Part shown: positions 1 through 7,835 of the stretch, piece after piece
Numbering within the stretch: the stretch's first letter is position 1
Layout: each line of letters opens with the position of its first letter
Assembly (NCBI GenBank): GCA_017524845.1
Contig: JAFXUU010000012.1
Location: forward strand, 1-41,011
DNA from: Oscillospiraceae bacterium
GTDB taxonomy: Bacteria > Bacillota > Clostridia > Oscillospirales > Oscillospiraceae
DNA: 41,011 nucleotides
Direction: 5' to 3'
Made by a program: the position numbers and the translations under genes
Notes under the pieces: generated by a model
Told to the model about the DNA's origin: nothing
Databases searched by the model: none
The model's input: the letters and a program-made list of their open reading frames with translations, nothing else

Positions 1-542
1 AAAAGATCAAGTATCTCTTCCCCAAGGCCCACGCCGTGGCCTACGTCATGATGGCCCTGCGCATCGCCTGGTTCAAGGTACATATGCCTCTGGCCTTCTA
101 CTGCGCCTATTTCACCATCCGTTGCCCCGGCTTCGACCTGAAGATCGCCACGTCGGGGGTGGAGGCGGTGCGGCGCAAGCTGCAGGAGCTGGCGAAGAAC
201 ATGAACGAGCTGAAGCAGGCGGAAAAGGACCTGTATACCGGCCTGGAGGTGGTCTATGAATTCTATCTCCGGGGCTTCCGCTTCGGCAGCGTGGATCTGA
301 AAAAGAGCCACGCCACCCGCTTCACCATCGAGGGGGATAAGCTGATCCCCCCCTTCAACGCCATCGCCGGGCTGGGGGAGGCCGCCGCCTGGGACATTTA
401 TGAAAAGCGGGAGGGGGATTTCACCTCCATCGAGGAATTCGCCCTTGCCTGCTCTAAGGTCTCCAAGACCCACATCGATGAGCTGAAGTCCGCCGGGGCC
501 TTCGGGGACATGCCCGATTCCGCCCAGATGTCTTTCTTTTAA
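1..542 (+). CDS. polC: DNA polymerase III PolC-type alpha subunit, C-terminal fragment
   Basis: This is the last ~180 residues of the Gram-positive replicative polymerase PolC; the gene enters from outside the window and the first full codon is at base 3. The fragment opens with the conserved stretch KAHAVAYVMMALRIAWFKVH followed by AFYCAYFT, which belongs to the C-terminal fingers/helical part of PolC, and it ends with the usual ...ELKSAGAFGDMPDSAQMSFF tail (an (HhH)2-like region with LGEAAAW and the terminal beta-clamp-binding type QMSFF). It is followed 14 bp later by the htrA-like gene with no terminator in between, so the two may be co-transcribed. PolC is characteristic of low-to-mid GC Firmicutes. 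The identification is firm; only the N-terminal domains are missing because of the window edge. Confidence 0.95.
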   Translation, partial: KIKYLFPKAHAVAYVMMALRIAWFKVHMPLAFYCAYFTIRCPGFDLKIATSGVEAVRRKLQELAKNMNELKQAEKDLYTGLEVVYEFYLRGFRFGSVDLKKSHATRFTIEGDKLIPPFNAIAGLGEAAAWDIYEKREGDFTSIEEFALACSKVSKTHIDELKSAGAFGDMPDSAQMSFF

Positions 543-556
543 CGGGAGGGTTTATT

Positions 557-1735
557 ATGGCTAATTTCGATCCCAATACCGGCTTGCCCCTGGCGCCGCA
601 AAAGAAAAAGGGCGGGAAGACCGTCCTCATCATCGTCGGCGTGGTGCTCCTCTGCGCCCTGGGCTTCGGCTTCGGCGCGTCCGTCCGCGGCTTTGCCAGG
701 GCAAAGATCGTGCCCAAGGACAGCGTCCCCGTCTATACGCTCCCGGAGCCGGACAGGAGCAAGGACGCCGCCCCGGAAGCCGCCTATACCGGCAATGAAC
801 TCTCCGCCGCGGAGATCTACGCCCTGCTGACCCCCGCCTGCGTGGGCGTCAGCACCAGCACCACCAGCACCAATGTCTTCGGCCAGATCACCAGAGGGGC
901 CATCACCGGCTCCGGCTTCATCATCAGCGCCGACGGCTATGTCATCACCAACAACCACGTCATCGAGACCGCCCTGGCGGAAAACCTGGAGGTCAAGGTG
1001 ATGCTCTATTCCGGGGAGGAATACACCGCCGAGATCATCGGGGGCGACAGCCGCAGCGACGTGGCCCTGCTGAAGATCCCCGGGCGCGACCTGCCCACCG
1101 TCACCCTGGGCACCTTCGAGGGCACCCGGGTAGGGGAGGCCATCTATGCCATCGGCAACCCCCTGGGCGAGCTGACCTATTCCATGACCAGCGGCATCGT
1201 CTCCGCCCTGGACCGCAGCATCACCATTTCCAACAACACCGCCATCGACATGTTCCAGATCGACGCCGCCATCAATAACGGCAATTCCGGCGGCCCCATC
1301 ATCAACCGCTTCGGCCAGGTCATCGGCATCGCCTCGGCGAAATACGCCTCCTCCGGGGTGGAGGGCCTGGGCTTCGCCATCCCCATCGACGACGCCCTGA
1401 AGGTGGTGGACGACCTGGCGGCCTACGGCTACGTGAAGGGCCGCCCCCTGCTGGGCGTCCTGGTGGGCAACGCCGAAGCCTATACCTCGGACGGCACCGT
1501 CGGCGCCATCGTCATGGAGGTCAACGCGGGCAGCTGTTCCGAGAAGGCGGGCATCCTGGTGGGGGACATCATCGTGGAGGCCGGCGGCAAGGCCATCGCC
1601 AGCGTGGCCGACCTGCTGGACGCCCGCGGCAGCTGGCATGCGGGGGACACGGTCACCATCGTCGCCATCCGCGGGGACGAGACCCTGACCTTCTCCGTCA
1701 CCTTGGACGAGGATCTGCCGCAAAAATCCGAATAA
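557..1735 (+). CDS. htrA: HtrA/DegP-family S1C serine protease with PDZ domain
   Basis: Membrane-anchored trypsin-like protease of 392 aa for quality control of misfolded envelope proteins. A lysine-rich start (residues 16-21) precedes one transmembrane helix at about 22-44, giving a short cytoplasmic tail and an extracytoplasmic enzyme. The triad is visible: His134 in TNNHVIE, Asp168 in SRSDVALLK and Ser244 in NNGNSGGP. Residues ~290-385 form one PDZ domain (carboxylate loop near KGRPLLGVLVG, then GILVGDIIVEAGGKAI). The start has a GGGAGG ribosome site 9 bases upstream. It lies directly behind polC and ends at a strong bidirectional terminator shared with the convergent hydrolase. Length and order match the Firmicutes HtrA/YkdA type; which paralog it is cannot be told. 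Confidence 0.93.
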   Translation: MANFDPNTGLPLAPQKKKGGKTVLIIVGVVLLCALGFGFGASVRGFARAKIVPKDSVPVYTLPEPDRSKDAAPEAAYTGNELSAAEIYALLTPACVGVSTSTTSTNVFGQITRGAITGSGFIISADGYVITNNHVIETALAENLEVKVMLYSGEEYTAEIIGGDSRSDVALLKIPGRDLPTVTLGTFEGTRVGEAIYAIGNPLGELTYSMTSGIVSALDRSITISNNTAIDMFQIDAAINNGNSGGPIINRFGQVIGIASAKYASSGVEGLGFAIPIDDALKVVDDLAAYGYVKGRPLLGVLVGNAEAYTSDGTVGAIVMEVNAGSCSEKAGILVGDIIVEAGGKAIASVADLLDARGSWHAGDTVTIVAIRGDETLTFSVTLDEDLPQKSE

Positions 1736-1748
1736 AAGCACGATACGC

Positions 1749-1783
1749 AAAACGCCCCAAGGCAGATTGCCTTGGGGCGTTTT
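1749..1783. terminator. Bidirectional intrinsic terminator
   Basis: Perfect 16-bp stem (aaaacgccccaaggca at 1749-1764 with its complement at 1768-1783) around a 3-base loop, with A/T tracts on both sides. It sits between the convergent htrA-like gene and the hydrolase gene and can stop transcripts from both. Confidence 0.92.
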
Positions 1784-1798
1784 GGTTTCTGTTCCCGC

Positions 1799-4657
1799 CT
1801 AGATCCTGCTGCAGATGAACTGGCAGACCGCGTTTTTCACCTCCGGGTCCTCCCCGAAGATGCCGTTGTTGTTGCACAGCAGCAGGCTCTTGACCCCCTT
1901 GCGGGTGAGGGCCTCGAAGAAGCGGAGGCTCTGGCCCATGGGGACCTGGATGCCGCAGTCGAAGATGCCGTGCACGAGGGCGGTGGGGGCGCTTTTCTCC
2001 GTCACGTGATACACGGGGCTGGCGTCCTTTGCCTTTTGGATCAGGGCCTGGTACTTGGGATCCGGGTCGAAGAGGTGGGCCTTCACATCCCCCATGCCCT
2101 TGCCCGGCCCCACATAGTCCAGCATGGAAGCCAGGGGCGCATAGGGCCCGTCGCCGTTAGCCACCTTCTCCGGCTGGTTGGGCCAGACCTTGCCGATGTC
2201 CTCCCCGAAGCCGAAGAAGTCCGTAGGGGCAAAGTAGGCCGCCGCAGCCTTCACGCTGCTGTCGAATTCCCGGTTGCCGCCGATGTCCCCTTCAAACCGG
2301 GGGTCGCCATTGCAGGCGGCGATCATGGCGGTGAGCTGGCCGCCCATGGAGCCGCCCAGCACCGCGAAGCGGTCCTTGTCCAGGCAAAGCTCCCCGGCAT
2401 GGGCCTTCAGATAGCGGAGGCATCCCTTGGCGTCGTCGTCGCTGGCGGGCCAGGCGGAGGGGGGCTCCAGCCGGTAGTCGACGGTGGCCACGGCCACGCC
2501 CTTTTCCAGGAACAGGGCGTCGATGGAATCCCAGTCGTCGGGGCCGCCGCCGAAGCCGTGGATGTTCACCAGGCAGGGCCAGCGTTTCGTCCTGTCTGCG
2601 CCGTCGTCGGGCAGGGCGACGTTCACCAGCAGGTCGAAGGTGTTCACCCCCTGGGGGTTCATCTGCCCCTGTACCTCCCTGGGTACCGGCACGGTGGCCA
2701 CCCAGAGGTGGCGGAAGGTGGGCGTCGGCCCCGGACGGCGGGGGAAGCCCATGTTGGGCTTCTTGACGGCGGGGGAGGTTTCCCCCAGCAGCGCCGTGTC
2801 CGGCAGGGTCCCGACCCCCTCAAAGCGCAATGCCGGGATGGTAAGGATCATCCTGTCCCCCTCCCGGCGGCGGATGGCGGTGAAGGACTCTGTAACGAAA
2901 TGCACCTCGTCCCCCTTGGGATAGACCTGGCGGCAGTCGTATTTCCTCCATACCCGGCCCGGCGTCTCCAGGTAGACCGCCCGCTTGAAGGCATAGGCGT
3001 TCCTGTCCTTCCCCACGAACTTCGTCACCGTGGGGGCGATCACCGGCAGCCGCAGGAGGGAAGCCGCCCCGCCCCCGGTGTAGACCGTGACGGTGGGCAT
3101 TTCCGCCGGGAAGCCTTCGGGCTGGGTGAAGCCGTTGCCCCCGAAGGAGAGGGAGATGCGCAGCCTTGACCCCGCGCCTACGATGCGGCTGAGGGCTTCC
3201 AGGTTAAAGCTCACCAGGTTGGGCTTTCCGGGGACCAGGTCGCGGGCGTCGGAAGCCCGGCTGGCATGGTAGGGGATGCCCAGGGGGTCACGGGGCGTGC
3301 CCCGGCCCAGGGCCCGGTGGCTGGCGCGGGCTTCGCCCTCGGTGAGGAAGCGGCTGCGCCCGTCGGGCAGCACCTCCTCCAGGGCGGCGAAGATATTGCA
3401 GTCCGTGTGGGTGGAGTTGAGCCACAGTTCTATGACCGGCACGCCGGTGAGCTCGATGGGTTTCTCCAAAGGTGCGGAATCAAAGAGGAGGCATTTAACG
3501 TCATTTTCGTTCATATCCCCCTCGATGCGCCGGTTCAGGCGGCCGAAGCCGGGGAAGAGGCTGATGTCCTCGCGGGTGACGTATTCCACCTTTCCTTCCG
3601 GGGCCGCTCCCTCGGCCATGCCCCCGGCGGGGGTGAACTTCAGCTCCGGCTGGGTCTGCCCGTCCACGGGGAAGTCGGCGGCGTAGCGCCATTCCTTCCC
3701 TTCCGGCGCGCCCACGGTGTAGTAAAGGATGGGGGGCTCGTCCTTCGAGCCGTTGTCCAGGCCCTTCAGCACCCGGTCAAAGAAGCGCAGATGCTCCCCC
3801 ACCCAGTCGAAGGACCCTCCCGGCAGGTCGCTGCCGCCGCCGTAGACCTCGCAGTGCCGCCAGGGGCCCAGGAGCAGCTTCCCGCCCCAGTGGGCAAAGG
3901 CCAAAATCTGTCCGGTGCAGCCGGGGTCGAACCAGGCGCCGCTGCTGTATACCTCGGCGTGGCCGTAGCGCACCGCGTCCATCCTCGACCAGACGGGGAT
4001 ATCCTCGTTGGGGGCGTAGCCGATCTTGGGATTCACCGTGTCCCGGAACATGTTGGGGTCGTGCTGCTCCAAAAAGCCCAGGTTCAGGCGATGCATTTTC
4101 GCCGCCTCCGCCGCCTGAGGGTAGTCCGGGGCGGGGTCGTCGTCCACGGGGGTGCCCATGCGCTCGTCCCCGCCGGGGCCGCGGGGGAGGCGGGGCAGGG
4201 CGGACACCCCATTGGGGAAATTCTGATAGTACATGTCCACGTGGCAGTCGCCGGGGACGGCGGCGAAGAGCCGTTCCGGCTGCTCCGCCAGGGTGATGTG
4301 CTGGATGTGGCCCTTGTTGGAACCGCCGAACATGCCCGCCCGTCCATTGCACCAGTCCTCTGCGGCGATGGCGTCGATCAGGGCCTTCATGTCCCGGGCA
4401 TCCTTCCGGGAGAAGAAGCCCTCGCTGACGCCATAGCTCGCCCCGTGGCCCCGCGGCTCCACCAGGCAGACGGCGTAGTGAGCCTCCAGGAACCGCTCCA
4501 GGGCCTTCTTCTGCCCCTCGAAGCTCCTGCGCCGGTCCTCATAGCCCACGTTGAACAGCACCGGGACCTTCTCCTGCGTTTCGGGCAGGTACAGGTCGAC
4601 GGCCAGCTTCGTACCGTCGCAGCCGGGGTAGTATTTGGATATGCGCCGGTATTCCAT
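1799..4657 (-). CDS. Two-domain alpha/beta hydrolase: CocE/NonD-type acyl hydrolase fused to a second esterase-like hydrolase
   Basis: About 952 aa. Residues ~1-300 are a CocE/NonD (X-Pro dipeptidyl-peptidase S15-like) catalytic domain with nucleophile Ser113 in GMFGGSNKG, Asp244 in SSGAWFDPG and His268 in LLGPWRHCE. Residues ~300-535 match the jelly-roll C-terminal domain of that family. After a ~100-residue linker of unknown fold, residues ~640-952 form a second alpha/beta hydrolase with oxyanion motif NIHGFGGG, nucleophile Ser770 in VLGGSMGGQ and a candidate acid Asp899 in HGIFDCGIQVP; the position where the catalytic His is expected reads LLCNNNGIFGED and has no His. No signal peptide, so probably cytoplasmic; substrate unknown. 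The start follows AGGAGG and an extended -10 promoter. A fusion of two complete hydrolase units is unusual. Confident on family, not on substrate. Confidence 0.85.
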   Translation of the reverse strand: MEYRRISKYYPGCDGTKLAVDLYLPETQEKVPVLFNVGYEDRRRSFEGQKKALERFLEAHYAVCLVEPRGHGASYGVSEGFFSRKDARDMKALIDAIAAEDWCNGRAGMFGGSNKGHIQHITLAEQPERLFAAVPGDCHVDMYYQNFPNGVSALPRLPRGPGGDERMGTPVDDDPAPDYPQAAEAAKMHRLNLGFLEQHDPNMFRDTVNPKIGYAPNEDIPVWSRMDAVRYGHAEVYSSGAWFDPGCTGQILAFAHWGGKLLLGPWRHCEVYGGGSDLPGGSFDWVGEHLRFFDRVLKGLDNGSKDEPPILYYTVGAPEGKEWRYAADFPVDGQTQPELKFTPAGGMAEGAAPEGKVEYVTREDISLFPGFGRLNRRIEGDMNENDVKCLLFDSAPLEKPIELTGVPVIELWLNSTHTDCNIFAALEEVLPDGRSRFLTEGEARASHRALGRGTPRDPLGIPYHASRASDARDLVPGKPNLVSFNLEALSRIVGAGSRLRISLSFGGNGFTQPEGFPAEMPTVTVYTGGGAASLLRLPVIAPTVTKFVGKDRNAYAFKRAVYLETPGRVWRKYDCRQVYPKGDEVHFVTESFTAIRRREGDRMILTIPALRFEGVGTLPDTALLGETSPAVKKPNMGFPRRPGPTPTFRHLWVATVPVPREVQGQMNPQGVNTFDLLVNVALPDDGADRTKRWPCLVNIHGFGGGPDDWDSIDALFLEKGVAVATVDYRLEPPSAWPASDDDAKGCLRYLKAHAGELCLDKDRFAVLGGSMGGQLTAMIAACNGDPRFEGDIGGNREFDSSVKAAAAYFAPTDFFGFGEDIGKVWPNQPEKVANGDGPYAPLASMLDYVGPGKGMGDVKAHLFDPDPKYQALIQKAKDASPVYHVTEKSAPTALVHGIFDCGIQVPMGQSLRFFEALTRKGVKSLLLCNNNGIFGEDPEVKNAVCQFICSRI

Positions 4658-4689
4658 GCCGGGAACCTCCTTTGCTTGTTTTTTATCCG

Positions 4690-4718
4690 ATTATACCAAC
4701 CTGCCGCAGTGTTTTCCA
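4690..4718 (-). promoter_or_regulatory. Promoter for the fused hydrolase gene
   Basis: Minus strand reads TGGTATAAT, an extended -10 (TATAAT at 4690-4695), with a poor -35 (TGGAAA, 4713-4718) at 17 bp. It lies about 35 bp upstream of the start codon. Confidence 0.6.
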
Positions 4719-4736
4719 GTCTCAGGAGCCAGGAGA

Positions 4737-4760
4737 GTCAACGGGGAGGGTTCTGACACC
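4737..4760 (+). repeat. Degenerate copy of the GGGGACGGTTCTC repeat
   Basis: GTCAACGGGGAGGGTTCTG here resembles the unit GTCAATGGGGACGGTTCTC found several times at 18.5 and 19.4 kb. It marks the left side of an AT-rich stretch (4760-5125). Confidence 0.5.
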
Positions 4761-4953
4761 ATTCCAACTTTATCGAATCGGGGAACGAGTCAAAAAGATC
4801 CGTCGCCGTTGACTCCGGTTTTGATTATCTCGCTGGCTGCGATTTTTGGTATCCATACATTCCGGCTTCAAATCTCTCATTTTCAACTTTGTTAGCAAGA
4901 ATCAAAGGAAACTGAATTAACCATATAGCAATAAAAGAACGCTCGTAGTATAA

Positions 4954-5055
4954 TTAAATGAATCAACAAGATATAAGGATAAATTAATAGATAATATCGT
5001 CTATGAGATATATTCTATCACAGAATACGAAGCCCCAATAATAGAAGGACAGTGA
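4954..5055 (+). pseudogene. Possible remnant of the C-terminus of an adenine-specific DNA methyltransferase
   Basis: In the 554-bp gene-free gap between the hydrolase and rplA, one forward frame after a TAA at 4951 reads LNESTRYKDKLIDNIVYEIY and then SITEYEAPIIEG before TGA. The pattern (I)D-x-(I/L)V-Y-x-(I/L)Y-x-(I/L)T-x-E-E near a stop resembles the C-terminal end of Eco57I/TaqI-type methyltransferases and type IIG enzymes. There is no start codon or upstream coding frame, so if this is real it is a decayed tail only. The surrounding bases are strongly AT-rich compared with the neighbours. The match is recalled by eye over ~30 residues and is an inference. Confidence 0.35.
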
Positions 5056-5125
5056 AAAAAGCTGAACAGGAAACTCCTTCAATTTCATCTATTTTATGTG
5101 AACTTATTTCCTTCGGCTACATGTA

Positions 5126-5141
5126 GGGTTCTCTTGACAAA
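5126..5141 (+). repeat. Fragment of the GGTTCTC-TTGACA repeat
   Basis: GGGTTCTCTTGACAAAC matches the right half of the unit seen at 18.5 kb (CGGTTCTCATTGACATCAAC). It closes the AT-rich stretch opened by the copy at 4737. Confidence 0.4.
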
Positions 5142-5154
5142 CTCCCTGCGACGC

Positions 5155-5186
5155 AAAAGCGCCCCGGACCTTCGTCCGGGGCGTTT
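5155..5186 (-). terminator. Intrinsic terminator of the rpmG-secE-nusG-rplK-rplA operon
   Basis: A 10-bp GC stem (cgccccggac at 5160-5169 with its complement at 5174-5183) around a 4-base loop. On the minus strand it is followed by gcTTTTgc. It stands 26 bp after the rplA stop, so the operon ends at rplA. Confidence 0.88.
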
Positions 5187-5211
5187 CCTGTTTGGCTTCG
5201 ATTTGATTTGT

Positions 5212-5907
5212 TTACGCCATCTGCTTGGCGGCGTTGATCTTGACGCCGGGGCCCATGGTGCTGGCGGTGACGCAGGAGCGGATATACTGGCCCTTGGCAG
5301 CCGCGGGCTTGGCCTTGATGACGGCGGCGATCAGGGTATTGTAGTTTTCCATCAGCTTCTCGGAGCCGAAGGAAACCTTGCCGATGGGGCAGTGGATGAT
5401 GTTGGTCTTGTCCAGACGGTACTCCACCTTACCGGCCTTGATCTCGCTGACGGCCTTGGCGATGTCGGGGCTGACGGTGCCGGCCTTGGGACTGGGCATC
5501 AGGCCCTTGGGGCCCAGGACACGGCCCAGACGGCCCACCACGCCCATCATGTCGGGGGTGGCCACGACTACGTCGTAGTCGAACCAGTTCTCGCTCTGGA
5601 TCTTCTGCACCAGCTCCTGGCCGCCCACGAAGTCGGCGCCGGCAGCCTTGGCTTCTTCCTCGCGCTCGGGCTTGCAGAACACCAGCACCCGCTTGGTCTT
5701 GCCGGTGCCGTGGGGCAGCACGACGGCGCCGCGGACCTGCTGATCGGCGTGACGGGAGTCGACGCCCAGCTTGATGTGGAGCTCGACGGTCTCGTCGAAC
5801 TTGGCCTTGGCGTTCTTCACCACCAGCTCGAAGGCGTCCTGCGCGTCATACAGGGCGGCCCGGTCGATATTCTTCGCGCTTTCGCGGTAATTCTTGCCTC
5901 TGAACAT
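5212..5907 (-). CDS. rplA: 50S ribosomal protein L1
   Basis: 231 aa, normal length for bacterial L1, the mobile L1-stalk protein of the large subunit, which helps release deacylated tRNA and in many bacteria represses translation of its own L11-L1 mRNA. Clear family landmarks are the N-terminal [10 protein letters not shown]-type start, the segment [19 protein letters not shown] and the signature [13 protein letters not shown] near residue 150. The ATG at 5907 uses GAGGAGG that overlaps the end of rplK, so translation is probably coupled. It is the last gene of the operon; rplJ and rplL, which commonly follow, are absent and a terminator comes instead. Confidence 0.98.
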   Translation of the reverse strand: MFRGKNYRESAKNIDRAALYDAQDAFELVVKNAKAKFDETVELHIKLGVDSRHADQQVRGAVVLPHGTGKTKRVLVFCKPEREEEAKAAGADFVGGQELVQKIQSENWFDYDVVVATPDMMGVVGRLGRVLGPKGLMPSPKAGTVSPDIAKAVSEIKAGKVEYRLDKTNIIHCPIGKVSFGSEKLMENYNTLIAAVIKAKPAAAKGQYIRSCVTASTMGPGVKINAAKQMA

Positions 5908-5911
5908 TTCC

Positions 5912-6349
5912 TCAGCCCTCCTCTACGACGATGCCCATGCTGCGGGCGGTACCCTTGATCATGCGATAGGCGGCCTCGATGCTGCCGGCGTTGAGGTCGG
6001 GCATCTTCTGCTCGGCGATCTTGCGGCAGGCTTCCGCAGAGATGGTGGCCACCTTGTCCCGCTGGGGGACGCCGGAGGCGGTCTCGATGCCGGCGGCCTT
6101 CTTCAGCAGCACGGCGGCGGGAGGCGTCTTGCAGACGAAGGAGAAGCTGCGGTCGGCGTACACGGTGATGACCACGGGGATGGTCAGGCCCATATCAGCC
6201 TTGGTGCGCTCGTTGAATTCCTTGGTGAAAGCGGCGATGTTCACGCCGTGCTGGCCGAGGGCGGGGCCCACGGGGGGCGCCGGGGTGGCCTTGCCGGCAG
6301 GGATCTGCAGCTTGATGATTCCGGTTACTTTCTGTACTTTGGGTGCCAC
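5912..6349 (-). CDS. rplK: 50S ribosomal protein L11
   Basis: 145 aa. Binds the GTPase-associated centre of 23S rRNA with L10 and is the target region of thiostrepton and of RelA-type signalling. The N-terminal domain shows [20 protein letters not shown] with the conserved prolines, and the C-terminal RNA-binding domain shows [20 protein letters not shown] followed by SMGIVVEE. The start is GTG at 6349, with GGAGGT 10 bases upstream. It sits 4 bp before rplA and behind a 297-bp leader after nusG that can fold into a multi-branched structure (see the separate feature), a likely place for autogenous control by L1. Confidence 0.98.
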   Translation of the reverse strand: MAPKVQKVTGIIKLQIPAGKATPAPPVGPALGQHGVNIAAFTKEFNERTKADMGLTIPVVITVYADRSFSFVCKTPPAAVLLKKAAGIETASGVPQRDKVATISAEACRKIAEQKMPDLNAGSIEAAYRMIKGTARSMGIVVEEG

Positions 6350-6371
6350 GGTACTGTTACCTCCAATTAAA

Positions 6372-6444
6372 ATGTGGTGCCGCGCCGGTCCGAAACCGGC
6401 GGGCTTTTGGCGGAAGACACGCCCGACGGCGGTCCTCCTCCCAC
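6372..6444 (-). promoter_or_regulatory. Candidate L11-L1 operon leader (L1-binding type RNA structure)
   Basis: In the 297-bp nusG-rplK gap the minus-strand RNA reads GUGGGAGGAGGAC and, ~70 nt later, CACCACA just before the rplK ribosome site. GUGG (6441-6444) pairs with CCAC (6372-6375), enclosing two hairpins: GGAGGAC with GUCUUCC (6432-6438/6410-6416) and CGCCGGU with ACCGGCG (6393-6399/6381-6387). A GUGGGAGG...CCAC arrangement resembles the L1 site of 23S rRNA and known L1 mRNA sites. Fold and role are inferred. Confidence 0.55.
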
Positions 6445-6646
6445 TGTGTCTGCGTCCGCATCCGCGTCCTTATTCTGCAGAACGGTTCGCATCGCCGCTT
6501 TGCGGCCATGCTCTCAGCCTCTGCCGAAACGTACCCGCTTCGCCGGGCTTCATTTCGCCGGAACGGGAAACGGAGGGGACGCTTTCCGAAACGAAACCCG
6601 GTCTCGTCTCGGTCTGCGGGGCTTCTTTCCCGCGTTTAACGGTTGC

Positions 6647-7171
6647 TTACTTGTTGATTCCTTCCACCTGATCCAGCTCCAGATCCACGGGGGTCTCGCG
6701 GCCGAACATGCTCACGGCCACGCGGACGCGGTTGCGCTCGGGCTCCAGCTCGTCCACGGTGCCGATGAAGCCCTCCAGGGGCCCTTCCAGCACCTTGACG
6801 CTGTCGCCCACCTTGAAGCCGATGGAGATCTCCCGCTTCTCCACGCCCAGGTCCAGGACCTCCTGCTCGGTCAGGGGGATCGCTTTCCCGTCGGAGCCCA
6901 CGAAGCCGGTGACGCCCGTCACGTTGCGGACCACCTGCCAGCTCTCGTTGGTGAGCACCATCTTCACCAGCACGTAGCCGGGGAATCTCTTGCGCTCCTT
7001 CACGACGGTCTTCCCGTCCTCGATCTCGGTGACGGTCTCCATGGGGAGGTTCACGTCCTGGATCAGGTCCTCCATGTGCCGGTTTTCCCGGGCCTTGAGG
7101 ATGGAGGCCTGCACGGTGTTCTCATACCCGGAATAGGTGTGGAGAACGTACCACTGCGCGATTTCAGCCAT
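6647..7171 (-). CDS. nusG: Transcription termination/antitermination protein NusG
   Basis: 174 aa, standard length. Binds RNA polymerase as a pause/processivity factor and can couple to ribosomes or Rho. The NGN domain begins AQWYVLHTYSGYENTVQASI (residues 5-24) and contains RKRFPGYVLVKMVL; the KOW domain is at the C-terminus (VGDSVKVLEGPLEGFIGTVD). ATG at 7171 follows a GAGGAACGGGA ribosome site. It sits in the conserved order rpmG-secE-nusG-rplK-rplA, 15 bp after secE, and is transcribed from the promoter upstream of rpmG. Confidence 0.98.
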   Translation of the reverse strand: MAEIAQWYVLHTYSGYENTVQASILKARENRHMEDLIQDVNLPMETVTEIEDGKTVVKERKRFPGYVLVKMVLTNESWQVVRNVTGVTGFVGSDGKAIPLTEQEVLDLGVEKREISIGFKVGDSVKVLEGPLEGFIGTVDELEPERNRVRVAVSMFGRETPVDLELDQVEGINK

Positions 7172-7186
7172 GATTCCCGTTCCTCA

Positions 7187-7420
7187 TCAATGACCGATGG
7201 AGATCAGCGTCTGCACGATCAGCATGGCGATCTGGTCGAAGGCCCAGATAACGATACCGGAGGCGACCATCACGGTCAGCGCCACCAGCACGTTCTTCGT
7301 GGTGGCCTTCCGGGAAGGCCATACGACCTTTTTCAGCTCGCCCTTCATGCCGCGGAACCAGTTTTTCACGGCCTTCCAGGCCCGCTTGAACCAGTTCTCC
7401 TTGGTCTTTTCGTTTGCCAC
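7187..7420 (-). CDS. secE: Preprotein translocase subunit SecE
   Basis: 77 aa. Small essential clamp subunit of the SecYEG channel. A hydrophilic amphipathic N-terminal part with the family motif GELKKVVWPSRKATTKNVLV (residues ~26-46) is followed by a single transmembrane helix (~45-70). The start is GTG at 7420, seven bases after GGAGGG. It lies between rpmG and nusG, the usual Firmicutes order; the tRNA-Trp often found between rpmG and secE is absent here. Confidence 0.97.
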   Translation of the reverse strand: MANEKTKENWFKRAWKAVKNWFRGMKGELKKVVWPSRKATTKNVLVALTVMVASGIVIWAFDQIAMLIVQTLISIGH

Positions 7421-7436
7421 TTTTTACCCTCCAGCC

Positions 7437-7601
7437 TTACTTCGTTTCCGTATGCACGGTGTGCTTCCGGCAGAAACGGCAGTACTTGTTGAGCTCCAGG
7501 CGTTCCGTGGTGTTCTTCTTGTTCTTCACGGTGTTGTAGTTCCTCTGCTTGCATTCGTTGCACCGAAGGGTGACACGGACGCGAGCTCCGTTCTTCGCCA
7601 T
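7437..7601 (-). CDS. rpmG: 50S ribosomal protein L33 (zinc-binding form)
   Basis: 54 aa. Two CxxC pairs, CNEC and CRFC, make this the zinc-containing C+ form of L33 rather than the Cys-free paralog. The protein is read from [10 protein letters not shown] at 7601 because AAGGAGG lies 10 bases upstream; the longer frame to 7640 has no ribosome site and would add 13 unrelated residues. First gene of the rpmG-secE-nusG-rplK-rplA operon, about 100 bp downstream of a good sigma-A promoter. Confidence 0.95.
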   Translation of the reverse strand: MAKNGARVRVTLRCNECKQRNYNTVKNKKNTTERLELNKYCRFCRKHTVHTETK

Positions 7602-7707
7602 GTTTGCGGCACCTCCTTTTAGATTCGGCCTTGCGGCCACGTTGCCTCCCTGCGCGGCCGGGCTTTTGCGCGCAGCAAAATTAGCCCGTCTGCCGACAGG
7701 TAAAGGT

Positions 7708-7737
7708 ACTATACCACACCCGGCAAGCCCCGGTCAA
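7708..7737 (-). promoter_or_regulatory. Promoter of the rpmG-secE-nusG operon
   Basis: Minus strand TTGACC (7732-7737), 18-bp spacer, TATAGT (7708-7713). The position about 100 bp before rpmG fits. Confidence 0.75.
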
Positions 7738-7768
7738 GCATTATTTCAACTTATTTTTCCGTCGCCGC

Positions 7769-7797
7769 TTGTCCCCCTCCCGGCCCCGTGCTATACT
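7769..7797 (+). promoter_or_regulatory. Promoter for the small membrane protein gene
   Basis: TTGTCC (7769-7774), 17-bp spacer, TATACT (7792-7797), about 39 bp before the start codon at 7836. Divergent from the rpmG promoter. Confidence 0.7.
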
Positions 7798-7835
7798 CGA
7801 AGGCGCGGGTACGGCGCGGGAAAGGAGCGGATCTC

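Noticed and set aside
539-1750. 403-codon open frame antisense to the htrA-like gene
   Set aside because: It has a low-complexity Gly/Asp/Ala/Val translation typical of a shadow frame in GC-rich DNA, with no family match and no ribosome site, opposite a gene with a clear triad.
1772-4756. Two long plus-strand open frames (465 and 496 codons) across the fused hydrolase
   Set aside because: Both are complementary to a gene with conserved catalytic motifs, and their translations are repetitive His/Gly/Val/Ala-rich.
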